Shown here piece after piece: positions 42,446 through 51,756 of a DNA stretch of 64,000 bases. Numbering within the stretch: position 1 is the stretch's first letter; every line of letters starts with the position of its first letter. Below the pieces are notes generated by a model. The model did not search any database. It worked only from the letters and a program-made list of their open reading frames with translations, and was not told the origin of the DNA. Source of the DNA: Candidatus Goldiibacteriota bacterium HGW-Goldbacteria-1 (GTDB lineage Bacteria > Oederibacteriota > PGYV01); contig PGYV01000005.1 of the NCBI GenBank assembly GCA_002839855.1, positions 19,824 through 83,823 on the forward strand. Direction: 5' to 3'. The position numbers and the translations under genes are program-made.

Positions 42446-43554
42446 TTATATTCCTCTCCGCTTCAAATTTTAAAAACGCTTCTATAAATTCATCAAGGTC
42501 GCCGTCCAAGACATTATCCACGTCACCTCTTTCATACCCTGTGCGTAAATCTTTTATCATCTTATACGGGTGCAGCACGTAAGAGCGTATCTGGCTGCCC
42601 CAGCTTATGCTGCGTTTTTCCCCCGCTATTTCTTCCATTTCAAGTTTCTTCTTTTCCTCTTCAAAAATAAAAAGCCTTGCCTTTAACTCTTTCATAGCCA
42701 TCTCTTTATTCTTGCCCTGCGACCTGTCATTCTGGCACTGGACAACTATATTAGTGGGAATGTGCGTTATCCTTATGGCGGATTCCGTCCTGTTAACGTG
42801 CTGGCCGCCCGCGCCGGACGCCCTGAAAGTGTCTATCCTTAAATCTTCTTCCTTTATATCCACAACCACTTCATCGTCAAGCTCGGGTATCACTTCCAGC
42901 GACGCAAAAGTGGTATGCCTTCTTTTATTGGAATCAAAAGGCGATATTCTTACAAGCCTGTGAATTCCCTTTTCAGAACGGAAATTGCCGTAGGCGTATT
43001 CGCCCGCAACTTCAAAAGTAATGTCCTTAAAGCCGGTTTCATCGCCGTGCATAATATCGCTGACTTCAATTTTAAAACCCTTATTCTCGCACCACATTTT
43101 ATACATGCGGTAAAGCATGGAAACCCAGTCGCACGACTCTGTTCCGCCGGCGCCCGCGTGTATTTTAACAATGGCATTATTTTTATCGTACTGGCCCGAA
43201 AATAAAAGCGTAACTTCAGTGCGTTCCAGAAATTTCATTAAAGATACAAATTTCGTCTGCAGTTCGGCTTCAAGCTGCGCGTCCTTTTCAGCATCAAGAA
43301 GTTCCAGTACCGTTTCTATCTCTTCAAACGCCGCTTTTAATTCCGCGTGGCGCTGTATGTCATAAGTAACGCCTTTTATTTCAGTCTGAACTTTTTTCGC
43401 TTCCCTTGTATCCTTCCAGAAATTTGGCTCCTGCGACTTTCTTTCAAGTTCTCCTCTTCTTAAAATTCTCTTAGGCAGGTCAAAGATACACCTCTACCTT
43501 GGAGACTCTTTCGCGGATTTCCGATATCCGGTCTTTTATCTCTTTTATTTCCAT
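42426..43554 (-). CDS. prfB: Peptide chain release factor 2, read through a +1 frameshift
   Basis: RF2, which ends translation at UAA and UGA. Translation starts at ATG 43554 (after GGAGG) and reads 24 codons to an in-frame UGA (43482-43480) in the sequence CTT-TGA-C. A +1 slip resumes at GAC from 43481 and gives 375 residues in all. The second part has the tripeptide SPF (RISPFDSNKRRH), which selects UGA/UAA, and the GGQ motif in RASGAGGQHVNRTESAI. Without the frameshift reading, a 5' truncated protein would start at 43238. The next gene overlaps its end. Confidence 0.95.
43479..43494 (-). promoter_or_regulatory. Programmed +1 frameshift site of prfB
   Basis: On the minus strand GAGGTG (43494-43489) lies 3 bases before CTT-TGA-C. 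This has the layout of the E. coli site AGGGGG-TAT-CTT-TGA-C. The Shine-Dalgarno-like stretch pushes the ribosome, and slow termination at UGA by scarce RF2 lets it slip one base, giving feedback control of RF2. Confidence 0.92.
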
Positions 43555-43616
43555 TATATCCTCCACTTGTTAATCAAAATCACTCTATCCATTAAATTAA
43601 AAAAACCATTTTACGA

Positions 43617-43645
43617 ATATTACTATGATTTAAAGTTTATGGCAA
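43617..43645 (-). promoter_or_regulatory. Likely sigma-70 promoter of prfB
   Basis: Minus-strand -35 TTGCCA (43645-43640), 17-base spacer and -10 TAATAT (43622-43617), about 60 bases before the ATG at 43554. It shares the gap with the divergent pheT promoter. Confidence 0.5.
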
Positions 43646-43817
43646 GAAATATGTTTTAATATTGTTATTTCAAGCCTTTAAAATCCATATTTCATTAAAA
43701 ATAAGTGATTATATGCATTCTTATACCTTTAGGACAAAAATCCCAAAACCTCTATATTTTAAAAGGGTTTATTGGTTTCAAACGCTTATTCCTTTTTCTT
43801 AAATGAATACATTAAAA

Positions 43818-43845
43818 TTGACATATTTTGCCATTATTGTATAAT
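43818..43845 (+). promoter_or_regulatory. Sigma-70 promoter of pheT
   Basis: TTGACA (43818-43823), 16-base spacer and TATAAT (43840-43845), 67 bases before the pheT ATG. No T-box or leader peptide was recognised in the short leader. Confidence 0.8.
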
Positions 43846-43912
43846 CTAAACAGTTATATATAGGTTTAAGAATGCCATTTTGTCTTATATTATACAGGAG
43901 GATTACTTTATA

Positions 43913-46324
43913 ATGCTTGCAAGCTACAATTGGATTAAAGAATACATAGATATTAACATCCCTTCAGATGAGTTTGCGTCAAAATTATATATGTCAGGGC
44001 TTGCCTGCGAAGAAATTATAGAAAAAAAAGCTGAAATTTCCAACGTGGTCGCCGCAAAGATTCTTAAAATCGACAAACACCCTAACGCAGATAAACTGGC
44101 TTACTGTGACGTAACAGACGGCACGCAGACATATAAAGTGGTATGCGGCGCCCCTAATATTAAAGAAGGCCAGACAGTGCCTCTTGCAAGGCTTGGCGCC
44201 ACCCTGCCGGGCGGCGTTACCATTAAACGAAGCAAAATCCGCGGCATTGAATCCGAAGGCATGATGTGTTCCGGCCGCGAACTTGGTTTTGGCGATGACC
44301 ATTCAGGCATAATGCTTCTTGACGAAACAAAATACCCTCTTGGCACTGAATTTTCCCCTGTCAAAGCGGATACTGTCTTTAACTTTGAAATAACACCTAA
44401 CAGGCCGGACTTACTGTGTATAACAGGAATTGCAAGGCTTGCGTCTGCCGTTTATAAAAAGCCCGTTAAGATGCCATCCTGGACTCTGCAGGATGCAAAT
44501 ATTGACCCAAAACTTGATATTAATTCAATGCTTCAGGTTGAAAATCAGTCGCCTGAACGGTGCCCGCGTTACGCCGCCAGAATAATAAAGGACGTAACTG
44601 TAAAAGATTCCCCCGAGTGGCTTAAGGAAAAACTTATTTCCGCAGGCGTCCGCCCTATCAATAACATTGTGGATGTAACAAATTTCGTGCTGCTGGAATT
44701 GAACCAGCCGCTTCACGCTTTTGATTATGCCAGACTTAAAGGTTCTAAAATAATAATCCGTACGGCAAAAAAAGGCGAAAAAATAACCGCGCTTGACGGC
44801 AAAACATATGAACCCAAAGAAACAGATTTGATGATTGCGGATTCAACAGAGCCCGCGGCTATTGCCGGCGTAATGGGCGGCGAGCATTTTTCCGTTACAT
44901 CTTCCACAACAACTGTTGTACTTGAATCTGCCTGCTTTAATCCCGGCTCTGTCAGAAAAACTTCACGCAGCCTTGCCATTAAATCAGACTCTTCATACCG
45001 TTTTGAGCGCGGTATTGATATTGATAATACCATCAACGCTCTAAACCGCGCGGTAAACCTGATTATAGAAACATCCGGCGGAAAAGCATCTTCCGGCATT
45101 ATAGATATTTACCCGGTTAAGATTCTTCCTAAAGAAGTAAAAGTACGCTTTGAAACGCTTGCCAGAATCATAGGTATTCCCTTTACCCCTGACGCGGCTG
45201 CCGCCATAATAAAAGACCTTGGTTTTACGGTAACACAAAAAGATAACGCTTCAATGACCGTCAGTATTCCCGGTTACAGGGTTGATATTGAAAAAGAAAT
45301 TGACGTAATTGAAGACATTGCCCAGATATACGGCTATGACAACATTCCCATGACCATGCCTTTAACGCCGGTCACAATAGGCACAAGCCCCGGATTGCAG
45401 CAGTTTATCAGCAAAGCCCGGTCTACAATGACTTCATTTGGTTACTCTCAGGCGGTTAATTACAGTTTTATGAATAAAAAGCTGTTAAAGGAACTTAAAG
45501 CAGAGGCCTATTCACACCCTTCCCCTGCGGCGATTGCCAACCCTTTTAACGAAGAAGAATCGCATATGAAGGCCACCATGATACCCGACATGATTAAAAA
45601 CCTTATTTTTAATTATAATAAAGAAAATGAGAATATTCACCTTTTTGAAACAGCAAACACTTTTTCACGCCCCCTTGAAGGTAATTATACCCAGACACCG
45701 CATTTAAGCGCTGTGTCCTACGGCGATATAATGGAAACTTCATTCAGCGGCAAATCCCTTAAAACAGACCTTTACTACGTTAAATCTGCCGTTTCCGGCT
45801 TAACCGCCCTTCTTAACACAGACGCTATCCCCGAATACGCGCAGGATTCTACATACCCTGAATTTATGGAATACTCTGCCGGTATATTTATCCTGAACAA
45901 GCGTGTCGGCACTATAGGCCAGTTAAAAGAAGAAATAGCCTATGACAACAAACTTAAAGAAAAAGCATACCTGCTGGAAATAAACCTTGAAGAATTGTAT
46001 TCCCTTTACAAACCCATAAAGCGGTTTACAAAACTTTCCGCTTATCCGTCCGTAAAAAGAGACCTTGCCCTTATAATAAAAAACGATATCGCCCATTCGG
46101 CAGTGGAAAATATAATTAAAGACGGCAGGCAGTCCCTGATAAAATCCATAAACCTTTTTGACATTTACAAAGGCAAACAGGTTCCGGACGGCTGCAAAAG
46201 CCTCGCCTACAACATTATCTTCCAGTCAAACAAAAGGACCTTATCCGAAACAGAGATAAACAAGGTAATGGAAACAATAATTGACCGCCTTAAGAAAGAA
46301 ATAAACGCAGAGCTGAGGTCTTAA
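43913..46324 (+). CDS. pheT: Phenylalanyl-tRNA synthetase beta chain
   Basis: An 803-residue beta subunit of the tetrameric enzyme charging tRNA-Phe. Order seen: N-terminal ASYNWIKEYIDINI, tRNA-binding EMAP-type domain (ILKIDKHPNADKLAYCDV), B3/4 editing domain with FNFEITPNRPDLL, B5 domain, the synthetase-like core and the C-terminal FDX-ACB domain (FTKLSAYPSVKRDLALI). The ATG at 43913 follows AGGAGG by 9 bases; an in-frame upstream ATG at 43880 has no such site. It has its own promoter, and pheS is not adjacent, unlike the usual pheST pair. Confidence 0.96.
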   Translation: MLASYNWIKEYIDINIPSDEFASKLYMSGLACEEIIEKKAEISNVVAAKILKIDKHPNADKLAYCDVTDGTQTYKVVCGAPNIKEGQTVPLARLGATLPGGVTIKRSKIRGIESEGMMCSGRELGFGDDHSGIMLLDETKYPLGTEFSPVKADTVFNFEITPNRPDLLCITGIARLASAVYKKPVKMPSWTLQDANIDPKLDINSMLQVENQSPERCPRYAARIIKDVTVKDSPEWLKEKLISAGVRPINNIVDVTNFVLLELNQPLHAFDYARLKGSKIIIRTAKKGEKITALDGKTYEPKETDLMIADSTEPAAIAGVMGGEHFSVTSSTTTVVLESACFNPGSVRKTSRSLAIKSDSSYRFERGIDIDNTINALNRAVNLIIETSGGKASSGIIDIYPVKILPKEVKVRFETLARIIGIPFTPDAAAAIIKDLGFTVTQKDNASMTVSIPGYRVDIEKEIDVIEDIAQIYGYDNIPMTMPLTPVTIGTSPGLQQFISKARSTMTSFGYSQAVNYSFMNKKLLKELKAEAYSHPSPAAIANPFNEEESHMKATMIPDMIKNLIFNYNKENENIHLFETANTFSRPLEGNYTQTPHLSAVSYGDIMETSFSGKSLKTDLYYVKSAVSGLTALLNTDAIPEYAQDSTYPEFMEYSAGIFILNKRVGTIGQLKEEIAYDNKLKEKAYLLEINLEELYSLYKPIKRFTKLSAYPSVKRDLALIIKNDIAHSAVENIIKDGRQSLIKSINLFDIYKGKQVPDGCKSLAYNIIFQSNKRTLSETEINKVMETIIDRLKKEINAELRS

Positions 46325-46609
46325 ATGCCGCTTATAGCGATTGAGATTCTGGAAGAAAAGGTAAGAGAGCTGCTGCTGGCCGTGAATCATCTTCACGCCG
46401 AAAACCTTATGCTGAAAAACGAGATAAAGAACCTGTCTTCAGGTACTAATACGGCTTCCCCCGAAATGCAATACGAACTTGAATCCCTTAGAAAAACAGC
46501 TGAAAAATTCAGGCAGGAAAGAAGTGTTTTGTCAGTGAAAATCTCAAGAATGCTTGAACAATTAAAAAAGCTGTCACCCGCGGGCCAAGAGGATGACAGC
46601 AATGGATAA
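46325..46609 (+). CDS. Small coiled-coil protein between pheT and zapA
   Basis: A 94-residue helical protein: EILEEKVRELLLAVNHLHAE, a break at about 36-48 and a second helix YELESLRKTAEKFRQERSVL. Heptad patterns suggest a coiled coil; ZapB and the partner of ZapA in other bacteria have this form, but no sequence signature fixes the family. It starts one base after the pheT stop and overlaps zapA by 8 bases at the nucleotide level, so a role in cell division is inferred from position. Confidence 0.7.
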   Translation: MPLIAIEILEEKVRELLLAVNHLHAENLMLKNEIKNLSSGTNTASPEMQYELESLRKTAEKFRQERSVLSVKISRMLEQLKKLSPAGQEDDSNG

Positions 46610-47000
46610 ATCCGTAATCACAGTCACCATTTTCGGCAATGAATATACCATTAAAGGCGTTGCCGAACCGGAATACATCACTTCCCTTGCGGCATATATC
46701 AACAATAAAATGACGGAAGTTCAGGACGCCACAGGTCTTAAAGATACCAAGAAAATAGCCATACTTGCCGCTATCAACCTTGCGGACGAACTTTTTGACG
46801 CAAAAAAGAATTTGAAAGAAAAATACATTCCCAAAGAACAGTTCCAGATTGTCCGTAACAAAGTGGAAAACCTTATATCAATAATAGATAAAGAACTTCC
46901 TTCCGGAATCATCCCCGAAAAAGATGCTGACTTGGGTTTAACCGAGGATACCTCAAAAGATAAAAAAACAACAAATGATAACGGCGAAACGGAAGAATAA
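46602..47000 (+). CDS. zapA: Cell division protein ZapA
   Basis: A 132-residue protein with the ZapA domain (VTIFGNEYTIKGVAEPEYIT, AAYINNKMTEVQDATG, ILAAINLADELFDAKKNL) and a hydrophilic C-terminal tail of about 40 residues. ZapA cross-links FtsZ filaments. The ATG at 46602 is 9 bases after AGAGG, and an ATG at 46593 is nearer. The order pheT, coiled coil, zapA matches arrangements seen in other bacteria. The 6S RNA often found after zapA is not here: only 65 bases separate it from the convergent gene. Confidence 0.92.
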   Translation: MDKSVITVTIFGNEYTIKGVAEPEYITSLAAYINNKMTEVQDATGLKDTKKIAILAAINLADELFDAKKNLKEKYIPKEQFQIVRNKVENLISIIDKELPSGIIPEKDADLGLTEDTSKDKKTTNDNGETEE

Positions 47001-47065
47001 CAACTATTTTCCCCTGTAAAACCTTACATAGAAACCATTATTAAATATAAACAATTTTTTCTTTG

Positions 47066-48238
47066 CTATTTAAGAATTCCCTTGTCATCTGTTTTCGCGG
47101 CAAAAGCATCATATTCACCTTTGCTGTATGTGCCTGTCCAGCCCGCCGTGACATAACCGCCGTCCGGTGCTTTGACCGTGCCTGCCGCGTATTCATCTTT
47201 TCTGCCGCCAAAAGTGGACGTCCACAGCGAATTGCCCATGGCATCAACTTTCATGACAAAAATATCCGAAGAACCATTCCCGTATGAATCAGTGGTTCCA
47301 CAAATCACAAAATTGTTATTATCATCAATTATGGTTTTAGCCATATCAAGCATTTTTCCGCCATACGTCTTTTCCCAGATTGTATTTAAACTGCTGTCAA
47401 GCTTTACCAGATATACCTGTGAAGCATTGCCGTCTTTTACCGTATCTCCCGCTTCACCGGCAGCAATATATCCGCCATCCGAGGTTTTAATTATGTCTTC
47501 AAAAGCATCATAGCCCTTATCCCCAAATGTTTTAAACGCCAAGCTGTTGCCCTGCGCGTCCATTTTCATTATAAAGGCGTCATAGCCGCCTTTTGACCAC
47601 GAAGTGGTCCTGCCTGCCGCTATAAAGCCGTTATCAGCACATATTATTGCTGAACCAAAATCAAATTTCCCGCCGCCATACGTCCTGCTTAAAATCTGTT
47701 TTCCATTTTTGTCGGCTAATACAAAATACACCTCTATTGCATTGGAACCGCTGAAAGAAGATGTATTGCCTATTATTGCTATATTTCCATCCGCGGTTTC
47801 GCAGATGCCGGATGCTTCATCATTTCCCGCGCCGCCAAAATACGCCTGAAATTTTTCTTTCCCGTTAAATCCGGTTTTAACAAGATAAGCGTCTCTTACG
47901 CCTGCACCCTGCGAATCCGAATAGCCGCACATCAACAAGCCGTCTAAAGTGGTGATTACTTTAAAAAATCTGTCATCGCCTTTTCCCCCAAAATTACGGC
48001 TGAATTTTTCATTTCCTTTCTCGTCAATTTTTATAAGGTATCCGTCAATTGTATTTCCCGTAAAAGAATTAGTCATGCCGGCAAGAAAATAACCGCCTTT
48101 AGGATCATTACATATTGACCTGGCGCTGTCATAAGTTTTACCGCCGTAGCTTTTGTACCCTTTAAAACTTTTAATCCCGTTTACGGTACAGCCTGCTATA
48201 AACAAACATAAAAATAAACAATAAAATGCCTTTTTCAT
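47066..48238 (-). CDS. Lipoprotein made of beta-propeller-like repeats
   Basis: A 390-residue secreted protein. The signal segment ends LFIAGC, a lipobox with the cysteine at 17. Then about seven repeats of about 50 residues with the pattern YGG-x-x-D-x-A, DGGYI-A-G-x-T, G-x-D-YL-K-x-D-G-N (for example KTFGDKGYDAFEDIIKTSDG, GGYIAAGEAGDT). This is a blade-like repeat typical of predicted secreted beta-propeller proteins. No catalytic residues are visible. It lies at the end of the flagellar operon but on the same strand with 22 bases after the FlhB-domain gene, so possible read-through. Confidence 0.8.
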   Translation of the reverse strand: MKKAFYCLFLCLFIAGCTVNGIKSFKGYKSYGGKTYDSARSICNDPKGGYFLAGMTNSFTGNTIDGYLIKIDEKGNEKFSRNFGGKGDDRFFKVITTLDGLLMCGYSDSQGAGVRDAYLVKTGFNGKEKFQAYFGGAGNDEASGICETADGNIAIIGNTSSFSGSNAIEVYFVLADKNGKQILSRTYGGGKFDFGSAIICADNGFIAAGRTTSWSKGGYDAFIMKMDAQGNSLAFKTFGDKGYDAFEDIIKTSDGGYIAAGEAGDTVKDGNASQVYLVKLDSSLNTIWEKTYGGKMLDMAKTIIDDNNNFVICGTTDSYGNGSSDIFVMKVDAMGNSLWTSTFGGRKDEYAAGTVKAPDGGYVTAGWTGTYSKGEYDAFAAKTDDKGILK

Positions 48239-48259
48239 TTTTCCTCCGGCATGATGAAA

Positions 48260-48538
48260 TTATAGAAGAATTCTTCCCGATTTTCCGTTTGCTTTATATA
48301 CATAAACAAGGACTTCCGCGATTAATTTATACAGTTCAGACGGTATTTCCTGCCCAAGGTCAAGCTTTGACAGAACTTCAATCAAATCAGGGTCTTCATA
48401 AAGCGGAATATCATTTTTTTTGGCAAGTTCTATTATCTTTTCGGCAATATTCCCTTTCCCTTTTGCCGCAATCCTGGGGGCTCCGTCTTTTTCTTTATCA
48501 TATTTAACCGCAATTGCGTTTAACTTCTTTTCCGGCAT
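48260..48538 (-). CDS. Stand-alone FlhB C-terminal domain protein (FhlB/YlqH-like)
   Basis: A 92-residue protein equal to the end of FlhB: NAIAVKYDKEKDGAPRIAAK aligns with VAVALKYDESGEKAPFIVAK of this window's flhB, and LGQEIPSELYKLIAEVLVYV with LGWEIPPEMFQAVAEILAFV. It lacks the membrane part and the NPTH self-cleavage site. Such free C-terminal domains occur in other bacteria and can replace the cleaved FlhB domain in export switching. It lies directly after fliK, whose product signals to FlhB. The ATG at 48538 is preferred over a GTG at 48541. Confidence 0.85.
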   Translation of the reverse strand: MPEKKLNAIAVKYDKEKDGAPRIAAKGKGNIAEKIIELAKKNDIPLYEDPDLIEVLSKLDLGQEIPSELYKLIAEVLVYVYKANGKSGRILL

Positions 48539-48549
48539 CACAGTTCCCC

Positions 48550-51099
48550 TTATGCTTTCAGATTTATATTGCCAAGATTTATATAACCGTCCGACTCCGG
48601 AGAAATCATTTGTTCCCCTGCTTCTTCTGTTTTTATCATAAAATTTTTCATGCTGTAATTTATGGTTTCAATTCCCTTTAAAAAATCATTTTTCATCCTT
48701 GTAAGCTGCTGTTTCGCCTTCTCATTATCCGCAGTAACAGTACATTCAACATCGTTTTTATATACAGTCATCCTTACTTTGACATTTCCAAGTTTGGATG
48801 TGTTAAGGACAAACATTATATTTACAGGTTCTTTTGCTTCTATATTCTCTTTTAGTGAACCTTTTCTGTACCACACCTGAAGTTCGCCATTAAACAGTTT
48901 ATTATCCATTAAAAGCGGTATCTGCGTATAAATAATTTCATATGCGGCCGGTTTTTGGTTTATAAACTGCATCGCGTTAAGGTTATTAAGCGTGTCTTTC
49001 ACGCTTTCTCTTGCGCCGTTAACAGTGTCCTTAATCATTAAAACAGTGTCTTTATCCGCATTTTTTATTGCCGCCGATGTATTATTACTTTCAATTCTTG
49101 ATAATTCCGCTTCAAGTCCTACAAGCAGCGACTTCATACTCTGCCTTGCGCCGTTGATCAGCGCTTCTTTGGACTGCCCTTCAGAGAAACCATGTGCTTT
49201 ACCGGAGAAAATATCCTTAACCTGTGCTTCAAGTGTTATTCCGCTCTTTTCCAGGAAATTCTTTATCTGCCCGTCCATAGCTGTACGGTCAGAGGGCTTA
49301 ATTGATATCTGTGCCATTGCGTCTTTAATATCGGATGCAAGCTGCGTGCTCTTAATAATATTATATCCCGCCGCGCGCATAGATTCACCGGCCGCAATAA
49401 AACGTGAAAGCGCCGTATTTAAAGTTTCCATATTCTGATTTAATTTAATATCCCCTGAAAAATATTTATTCATAATGTCCGTAAACTTTACATTATCAAG
49501 GGGCATTTCCCTTGATTTTAAAAATATCAGGGATTCAATTGCCGATTCCACATCAAATTTGGTAACCGGTATATTGCCGGCGGCGCTGCCAAACTGCGGC
49601 TTTGCAAATAATTCTTTTAAAGAACTGTTATTAATGTTATTTTCCACAAAACCCTTTGCATTTTCTGTGAATTTCGAAGCATCTTGCGCCGTTACATTCC
49701 CGAAGATCACTTTAGAATTGGCTTTTATGAATTCACCAAGTTTCTGTGAAATTTCTGCTATTTCATCTGCCAGCTGCGGATTGCCGGCTTTAACGGCCGC
49801 TGCTGCCTGTGCCAGGTCTTTTGCAAACTCTGTTATCGCAGACGCCATATCCCGTGCATTTTTCACCTGCGGTGCCATGTCTTCCCGGCCCGCGTTTGCC
49901 TGTAATCCCTGCTGCTGCATATCATTACCTATCGCCATTATCCTTGCGAACAAATCATTATTAAGTTTTAACCCCGCACCGGCTGTAGTATTCTGTCCCG
50001 CAAATGTATCTGCAGGCTTAAAAGTTTCCGGTTTAATTGAAGATTCAAAAAATCTGCCTGCCATATTCCTGACCGCAGCAGATGCAATTTCCGGGCTTCC
50101 TGAAGGTACAACGGTATTTAAAGCGGCATTCATGCCCTGAAAGTTTACATTAAGTTCAAGTTTAACGGGATTATATGTAAATTCCGCACCTGATACAAAC
50201 TTTGCGGTAACAGGCTGTTTATCAGATGCCATTGCCATATTTATAAAATTATTTACCTCTGCTGGCTTTGCAAGATTTTCCCCCGCCGCTTTATTCATAA
50301 ACAGTGTTAAAAGTTCTTTTCCGGTATTTTTAACATTAAGCGTAACCAGATTATCTTTAACATAAAGCGCTACATCATCCGTTGACTTTGCCGCGCCATT
50401 TACATTATTAATGTCCTTAATCATCGCCGCGGATATTTCCTGCTTTAACGCATTTATTACCTGCGGATCTTTTACACCTGCCATAGATTTGGCGGCGTCG
50501 GCAAGTTTTAAATTCAGCGACATCATGGCAATTATGGAATCCTGCCTGGCAGAAGCGGTCTGCGCAGCCGCTTTGTCAAAAACAGAATTTAAGGATGATG
50601 CGTCAATTCCCTTTTCTGACATATAATTATTAAGCGCAGCATGTATCTGATTCATATTTTCTTTTGTGACCGCTATCTGATAATCCGCAAGTTTCATGGC
50701 GGTATATATATTCTGCTCATTTACCGGGACTTTTATTGCTGAAAGAAGCGATGCCACCTGTTCTGCCGCGGGTTGAACAGCTGTCAACTGACCCGGAACC
50801 ATAAGTTTACCCGCTGCTGCAAGGTCAGCAGGAATAAGTTTCATAAAAACCTTATCGCCCATCTGGGAAACCTGAACCGTTATTGAGTCCCCTTTAGATA
50901 AAGAAACATTATTTGGCAGCTGCGAAATTACGTTATATCCCTTAAAATTGATTATCGCTTTATTATCGGATGGAATTACATCAATTACCCTGCCTTTTAA
51001 TGTATCGCCTGTCTTTAACAGGGCAAACAGGTCCGAAACTTTTTTATCCTGTGAATTTAAAAGTTCAAATAAATTACCTGACAAACCCGAAACAGCCAT
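48550..51099 (-). CDS. fliK: Flagellar hook-length control protein FliK
   Basis: An 849-residue protein. The N-terminal part (LKTGDTLKGRVIDVIPSDNK) resembles a beta-structured segment; the middle 500 residues are Ala/Asn-rich, low in order and likely extended (a molecular ruler); the C-terminal domain is Flg_hook-like (LFNGELQVWYRKGSLKENIE, LNTSKLGNVKVRMTVYKNDV, MKNDFLKGIETINYSMKNF). FliK stops hook growth by acting on FlhB. It is longer than classical FliK (about 400). ATG at 51099 follows GGCGGTGA; a GTG at 51105 is alternative. Confidence 0.88.
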   Translation of the reverse strand: MAVSGLSGNLFELLNSQDKKVSDLFALLKTGDTLKGRVIDVIPSDNKAIINFKGYNVISQLPNNVSLSKGDSITVQVSQMGDKVFMKLIPADLAAAGKLMVPGQLTAVQPAAEQVASLLSAIKVPVNEQNIYTAMKLADYQIAVTKENMNQIHAALNNYMSEKGIDASSLNSVFDKAAAQTASARQDSIIAMMSLNLKLADAAKSMAGVKDPQVINALKQEISAAMIKDINNVNGAAKSTDDVALYVKDNLVTLNVKNTGKELLTLFMNKAAGENLAKPAEVNNFINMAMASDKQPVTAKFVSGAEFTYNPVKLELNVNFQGMNAALNTVVPSGSPEIASAAVRNMAGRFFESSIKPETFKPADTFAGQNTTAGAGLKLNNDLFARIMAIGNDMQQQGLQANAGREDMAPQVKNARDMASAITEFAKDLAQAAAAVKAGNPQLADEIAEISQKLGEFIKANSKVIFGNVTAQDASKFTENAKGFVENNINNSSLKELFAKPQFGSAAGNIPVTKFDVESAIESLIFLKSREMPLDNVKFTDIMNKYFSGDIKLNQNMETLNTALSRFIAAGESMRAAGYNIIKSTQLASDIKDAMAQISIKPSDRTAMDGQIKNFLEKSGITLEAQVKDIFSGKAHGFSEGQSKEALINGARQSMKSLLVGLEAELSRIESNNTSAAIKNADKDTVLMIKDTVNGARESVKDTLNNLNAMQFINQKPAAYEIIYTQIPLLMDNKLFNGELQVWYRKGSLKENIEAKEPVNIMFVLNTSKLGNVKVRMTVYKNDVECTVTADNEKAKQQLTRMKNDFLKGIETINYSMKNFMIKTEEAGEQMISPESDGYINLGNINLKA

Positions 51100-51171
51100 T
51101 TTCACCGCCTAAAATTAAATAAAGAAACCATGCCACTTATAAAGAATATATCGGAAAATAAAAGGTTTTCT

Positions 51172-51753
51172 TTACTGTTTTTTAAGGTTTTTTATAAGTT
51201 CAATTTCCCCAAATGACATCCCGGTCACTGAAGCTATTTCCTGAACAGCCATTCCATTATCCAGAAGTTTTCCCACCCTGTCATACTTGTCCTTAACGGT
51301 TGTTTTTACGGCTATTTTGGGACTTTTCGGCTCTTCTTTAATTTCAAATACGGCAGGCTGCCTGGGAATTACAACCGGTTCTGCATGCGGTTTAAATTCC
51401 TGTAATGCCGGAATTTGTACCGTTGGCTCCTGTGGGGATGTTATTTCCGTCTTATATTCCGCGGTCCTTTGCAGCCGGTTTCTTTCCATTAAATATTTAA
51501 TTTCTTTAATGACAGTTTCAGATTCTTTCAGCTTTTTTTCCAGTTCTAACTTAGCGCTGTTCATGGATGCCACACCGCTGTCTGCTGTTTTTTCCATTTC
51601 TTCCACAAGCTGCCGCATATTATGCTGAAATTCAATAAGCTCGATATCTTCAAGTTCAGACATGACGCCGCTTTTTGCTTTTGGTTTTTTAAACAAAATA
51701 AAAACAACCGCAGACATCAGGATAATATTCAGAATTATAAGTGCTATTGTCAT
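51172..51753 (-). CDS. Membrane-anchored DUF2802-like protein of the flagellar cluster
   Basis: A 193-residue protein: membrane helix at about 3-22 (IALIILNIILMSAVVFILFK), coiled coil about 35-100, proline-rich middle (SPQEPTVQIPALQEFK), and a C-terminal helix-turn-helix-like end YDRVGKLLDNGMAVQEIASV. That end matches DUF2802, often found with flagellar genes. Function unknown. It lies between fliK and a hypothetical gene, in the same operon. Confidence 0.75.
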   Translation of the reverse strand: MTIALIILNIILMSAVVFILFKKPKAKSGVMSELEDIELIEFQHNMRQLVEEMEKTADSGVASMNSAKLELEKKLKESETVIKEIKYLMERNRLQRTAEYKTEITSPQEPTVQIPALQEFKPHAEPVVIPRQPAVFEIKEEPKSPKIAVKTTVKDKYDRVGKLLDNGMAVQEIASVTGMSFGEIELIKNLKKQ

Positions 51754-51756
51754 TTT

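Noticed and set aside
43846-43912. T-box or attenuator in the pheT leader
   Set aside because: The leader is 67 bases and shows no T-box sequence or terminator hairpin.
47001-47065. 6S RNA after zapA
   Set aside because: Only 65 bases separate the convergent genes, too short for 6S RNA.
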